This document shows, piece by piece, positions 62,712 through 64,000 of a DNA stretch of 64,000 nt. The notes under the pieces were generated by a model. That model worked only from the letters and a program-made list of their open reading frames with translations. It was not told where the DNA came from and did no database searches. Origin of the DNA: Planctomycetales bacterium (GTDB taxonomy: Bacteria; Planctomycetota; Phycisphaerae; SM23-33); contig JAUWNJ010000012.1 in assembly GCA_030612725.1 (NCBI GenBank), positions 29,452-93,451 on the forward strand. The letters run 5' to 3'. The translations under genes and the position numbers were made by a program. Position 1 is the first letter of the stretch. Every line of letters begins with the position of its first letter.

Positions 62712-63887
62712 ATGAACGGACGAGAGAGAATCCTGACAACGTTATCCCACACTGAACCCGACCGCGTACCGTATGACCTTGCCGGAACGCATGTAACCGG
62801 TATTGCTATTAGCGCGCACGACCGGCTGCGGGAATATATGGGTCTGCCCAGCGGTGAAACCGAGATCGTGGACCTTATCCAGCAATTGGCAATGCCGGCT
62901 GACGATATGCTGGAGAAGCTTAAGGTCGATACCCGAGGCCTGTCCCCGCTTTGCTCCAATAACATTCCTCTTCCCGTCGGTTCGGAGAAGTGGCAGGAGT
63001 TAATTACCGAGACCGACGAGGGGCAAACGTACATCGATGAGTGGGGCTTCAGACAATTCATGCCGTCCGACGGGCTTTATTTCTCGCTCGTCCAGAGCCC
63101 GCTTCCCGATATGGACGCGAGCGTCGATCAGGTCCGGCAGTTACCGTTGCCGGATGGGGGTGAACCGTGGCGCCTCGCGGGGCTGCGAGAGAAGGCGGAG
63201 CGTTTCGGCCAGGCCGGTCATTGCGTGGTGCTAAGGAGCACCTGTGCCGGGATGGTGGAAATGGCTCAACGAGTACGGGGGATGGAAAATTTCCTGATGG
63301 ATACGCTCGCCAATACTCCGGTCGCCGAAGCCGTTCTCGACAGGTTCCTCGAAATCAAGATGAACTTCTGGGCAGCGGCGCTCGGCGAGTTGGGCGATGT
63401 CGTCGATGTGGTCTTCGAGATGGACGATTACGGGACGCAGACCTCGCAAATCATCTCACCGGAGACGTTCCGCTCGATGGTCAAGTCGAGGCTGAAGACT
63501 CTTATCGACCATATAAAGAAACTTGCTCCCGGCGTGAAGATCGCCTTTCACTCGTGTGGGTCGGTCAGGCCTATAATTCCGGATTTCATCGAGATTGGGA
63601 TCGACATTCTCAATCCCGTGCACGTTTCCGCCACCGGGATGGAGCCGGCGGCGTTGAAAGCCGATTTCGGCGACGACCTCTGCTTCTGGGGCGGCGGTGT
63701 GGAAACGCAGCATGTTTTGCCGAACGGTACGCCGGACGAGGTCCGTGATAATGTCCGCGCCAACATCGAAGCCCTCGCGCCGGGCGGAGGATGGGTCTTC
63801 ACGACCGTCCACAACATCCAGCCTGACGTTCCGACAGAAAATATCATGGCAATGTGGGAAACACTCCAGGAATACGGCGGGTATTGA
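62712..63887 (+). CDS. URO-D family methyltransferase (MtaA-like)
   Basis: The 391-aa protein belongs to the uroporphyrinogen decarboxylase fold family, which includes corrinoid methyltransferases such as MtaA. Visible are NGRERILTTLSHTEPDRVPYD at the start, ITETDEGQTYIDEWGFRQ, a zinc-type His280-x-Cys282 in FHSCGSV, and LNPVHVSATGMEPAALKADFG with LCFWGGGVETQHVLPNGTPDEV. It is distinct from porphyrin-pathway HemE. Together with the MttB-like gene it suggests methyl transfer chemistry, although the two genes are 36 kb apart. Confidence 0.85.
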   Translation: MNGRERILTTLSHTEPDRVPYDLAGTHVTGIAISAHDRLREYMGLPSGETEIVDLIQQLAMPADDMLEKLKVDTRGLSPLCSNNIPLPVGSEKWQELITETDEGQTYIDEWGFRQFMPSDGLYFSLVQSPLPDMDASVDQVRQLPLPDGGEPWRLAGLREKAERFGQAGHCVVLRSTCAGMVEMAQRVRGMENFLMDTLANTPVAEAVLDRFLEIKMNFWAAALGELGDVVDVVFEMDDYGTQTSQIISPETFRSMVKSRLKTLIDHIKKLAPGVKIAFHSCGSVRPIIPDFIEIGIDILNPVHVSATGMEPAALKADFGDDLCFWGGGVETQHVLPNGTPDEVRDNVRANIEALAPGGGWVFTTVHNIQPDVPTENIMAMWETLQEYGGY

Positions 63888-64000
63888 GTCGTTATAAACT
63901 ACATGCCCGGTGCCGTGGCCCCGATTTTTTTGACCCCCGTTTGAATAAATTTAACAAATAGTTGTGGGCAACACCCCCGCCCCCGCCCCCCAATGCAAAA
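63888..64000. other. Window end, no gene seen
   Basis: The 113 bases after the URO-D gene end in a C-rich stretch (CCCGCCCCCGCCCCCC). No feature is evident. Confidence 0.5.

Overview
The window looks like chromosomal DNA of an anaerobic, Gram-negative-type planctomycete, most likely of the Phycisphaerae. This placement is inferred from gene content and was not computed. Supporting features are a KDO-8-phosphate synthase (outer-membrane LPS), a one-piece pyruvate:ferredoxin oxidoreductase (anaerobic carbon metabolism), non-pyrrolysine MttB-type and URO-D-type methyltransferases, TPR proteins fused to RNA polymerase alpha C-terminal domains, secreted polysaccharide lyases and glycosidases, and many palindromic intergenic repeats.

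Region 1 (1-7.3 kb, + strand) is a housekeeping run: the end of pheA, aroF-type DAHP synthase, tpiA, a four-helix-bundle protein gene, secG, yicC, gmk, rpoZ, coaC, a lipoprotein phosphoesterase and coaB. The four-helix-bundle gene splits tpiA from secG and is bracketed by perfect 31-bp inverted repeats. The phosphoesterase splits coaC from coaB. Region 2 (7.3-21.3 kb) holds a ceramidase-like hydrolase, a repeat-rich 1.3 kb gap, psd-pssA, a divergent thymidylate-synthase homologue, a coupled minus-strand set (lipid-kinase-like gene, kdsA, MNT nucleotidyltransferase, hybrid histidine kinase), a TPR-alphaCTD protein and a SpoIID-like lipoprotein. Region 3 (21.4-30.1 kb, mostly - strand) has a heparinase-type lyase, an unknown secreted protein, and the conserved order SRP RNA-dnaX-ybaB-recR, interrupted by a toxin-antitoxin pair and an MttB-like gene.

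Region 4 (30.2-32.3 kb) is an AT-richer pocket with a serine-type (long variable arm) tRNA that carries an isoleucine GAU anticodon. Just downstream is a short terminator-ended segment complementary to its anticodon and variable arms, followed by two unrecognised membrane-anchored protein genes. Region 5 (32.6-42.3 kb) contains a DUF2207-type protein, dnaE, a repeat cluster, a HEPN-like protein next to a one-polypeptide MmeI-type restriction-modification enzyme, and an HU protein. Region 6 (42.4-49.8 kb, - strand) has a GH35 beta-galactosidase, a DUF58 protein, a membrane protein, a DUF2089 regulator and a HEAT-repeat lipoprotein. Region 7 (50-64 kb) has pyruvate:ferredoxin oxidoreductase, a giant AsmA/TamB-like protein, the primary sigma factor, a B12-type radical SAM enzyme, a single-domain response regulator and a URO-D-family methyltransferase.

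Two things stand out. The first is a small cassette, a four-helix-bundle gene with perfect 31-bp heptamer-built inverted ends. The same ends recur elsewhere as an 'empty' hairpin and as solo copies, which suggests a mobile element family. The second is the serine-like tRNA(GAU) with its adjacent antisense element. A composite repeat of about 0.6 kb also occurs twice in inverted orientation 28 kb apart.
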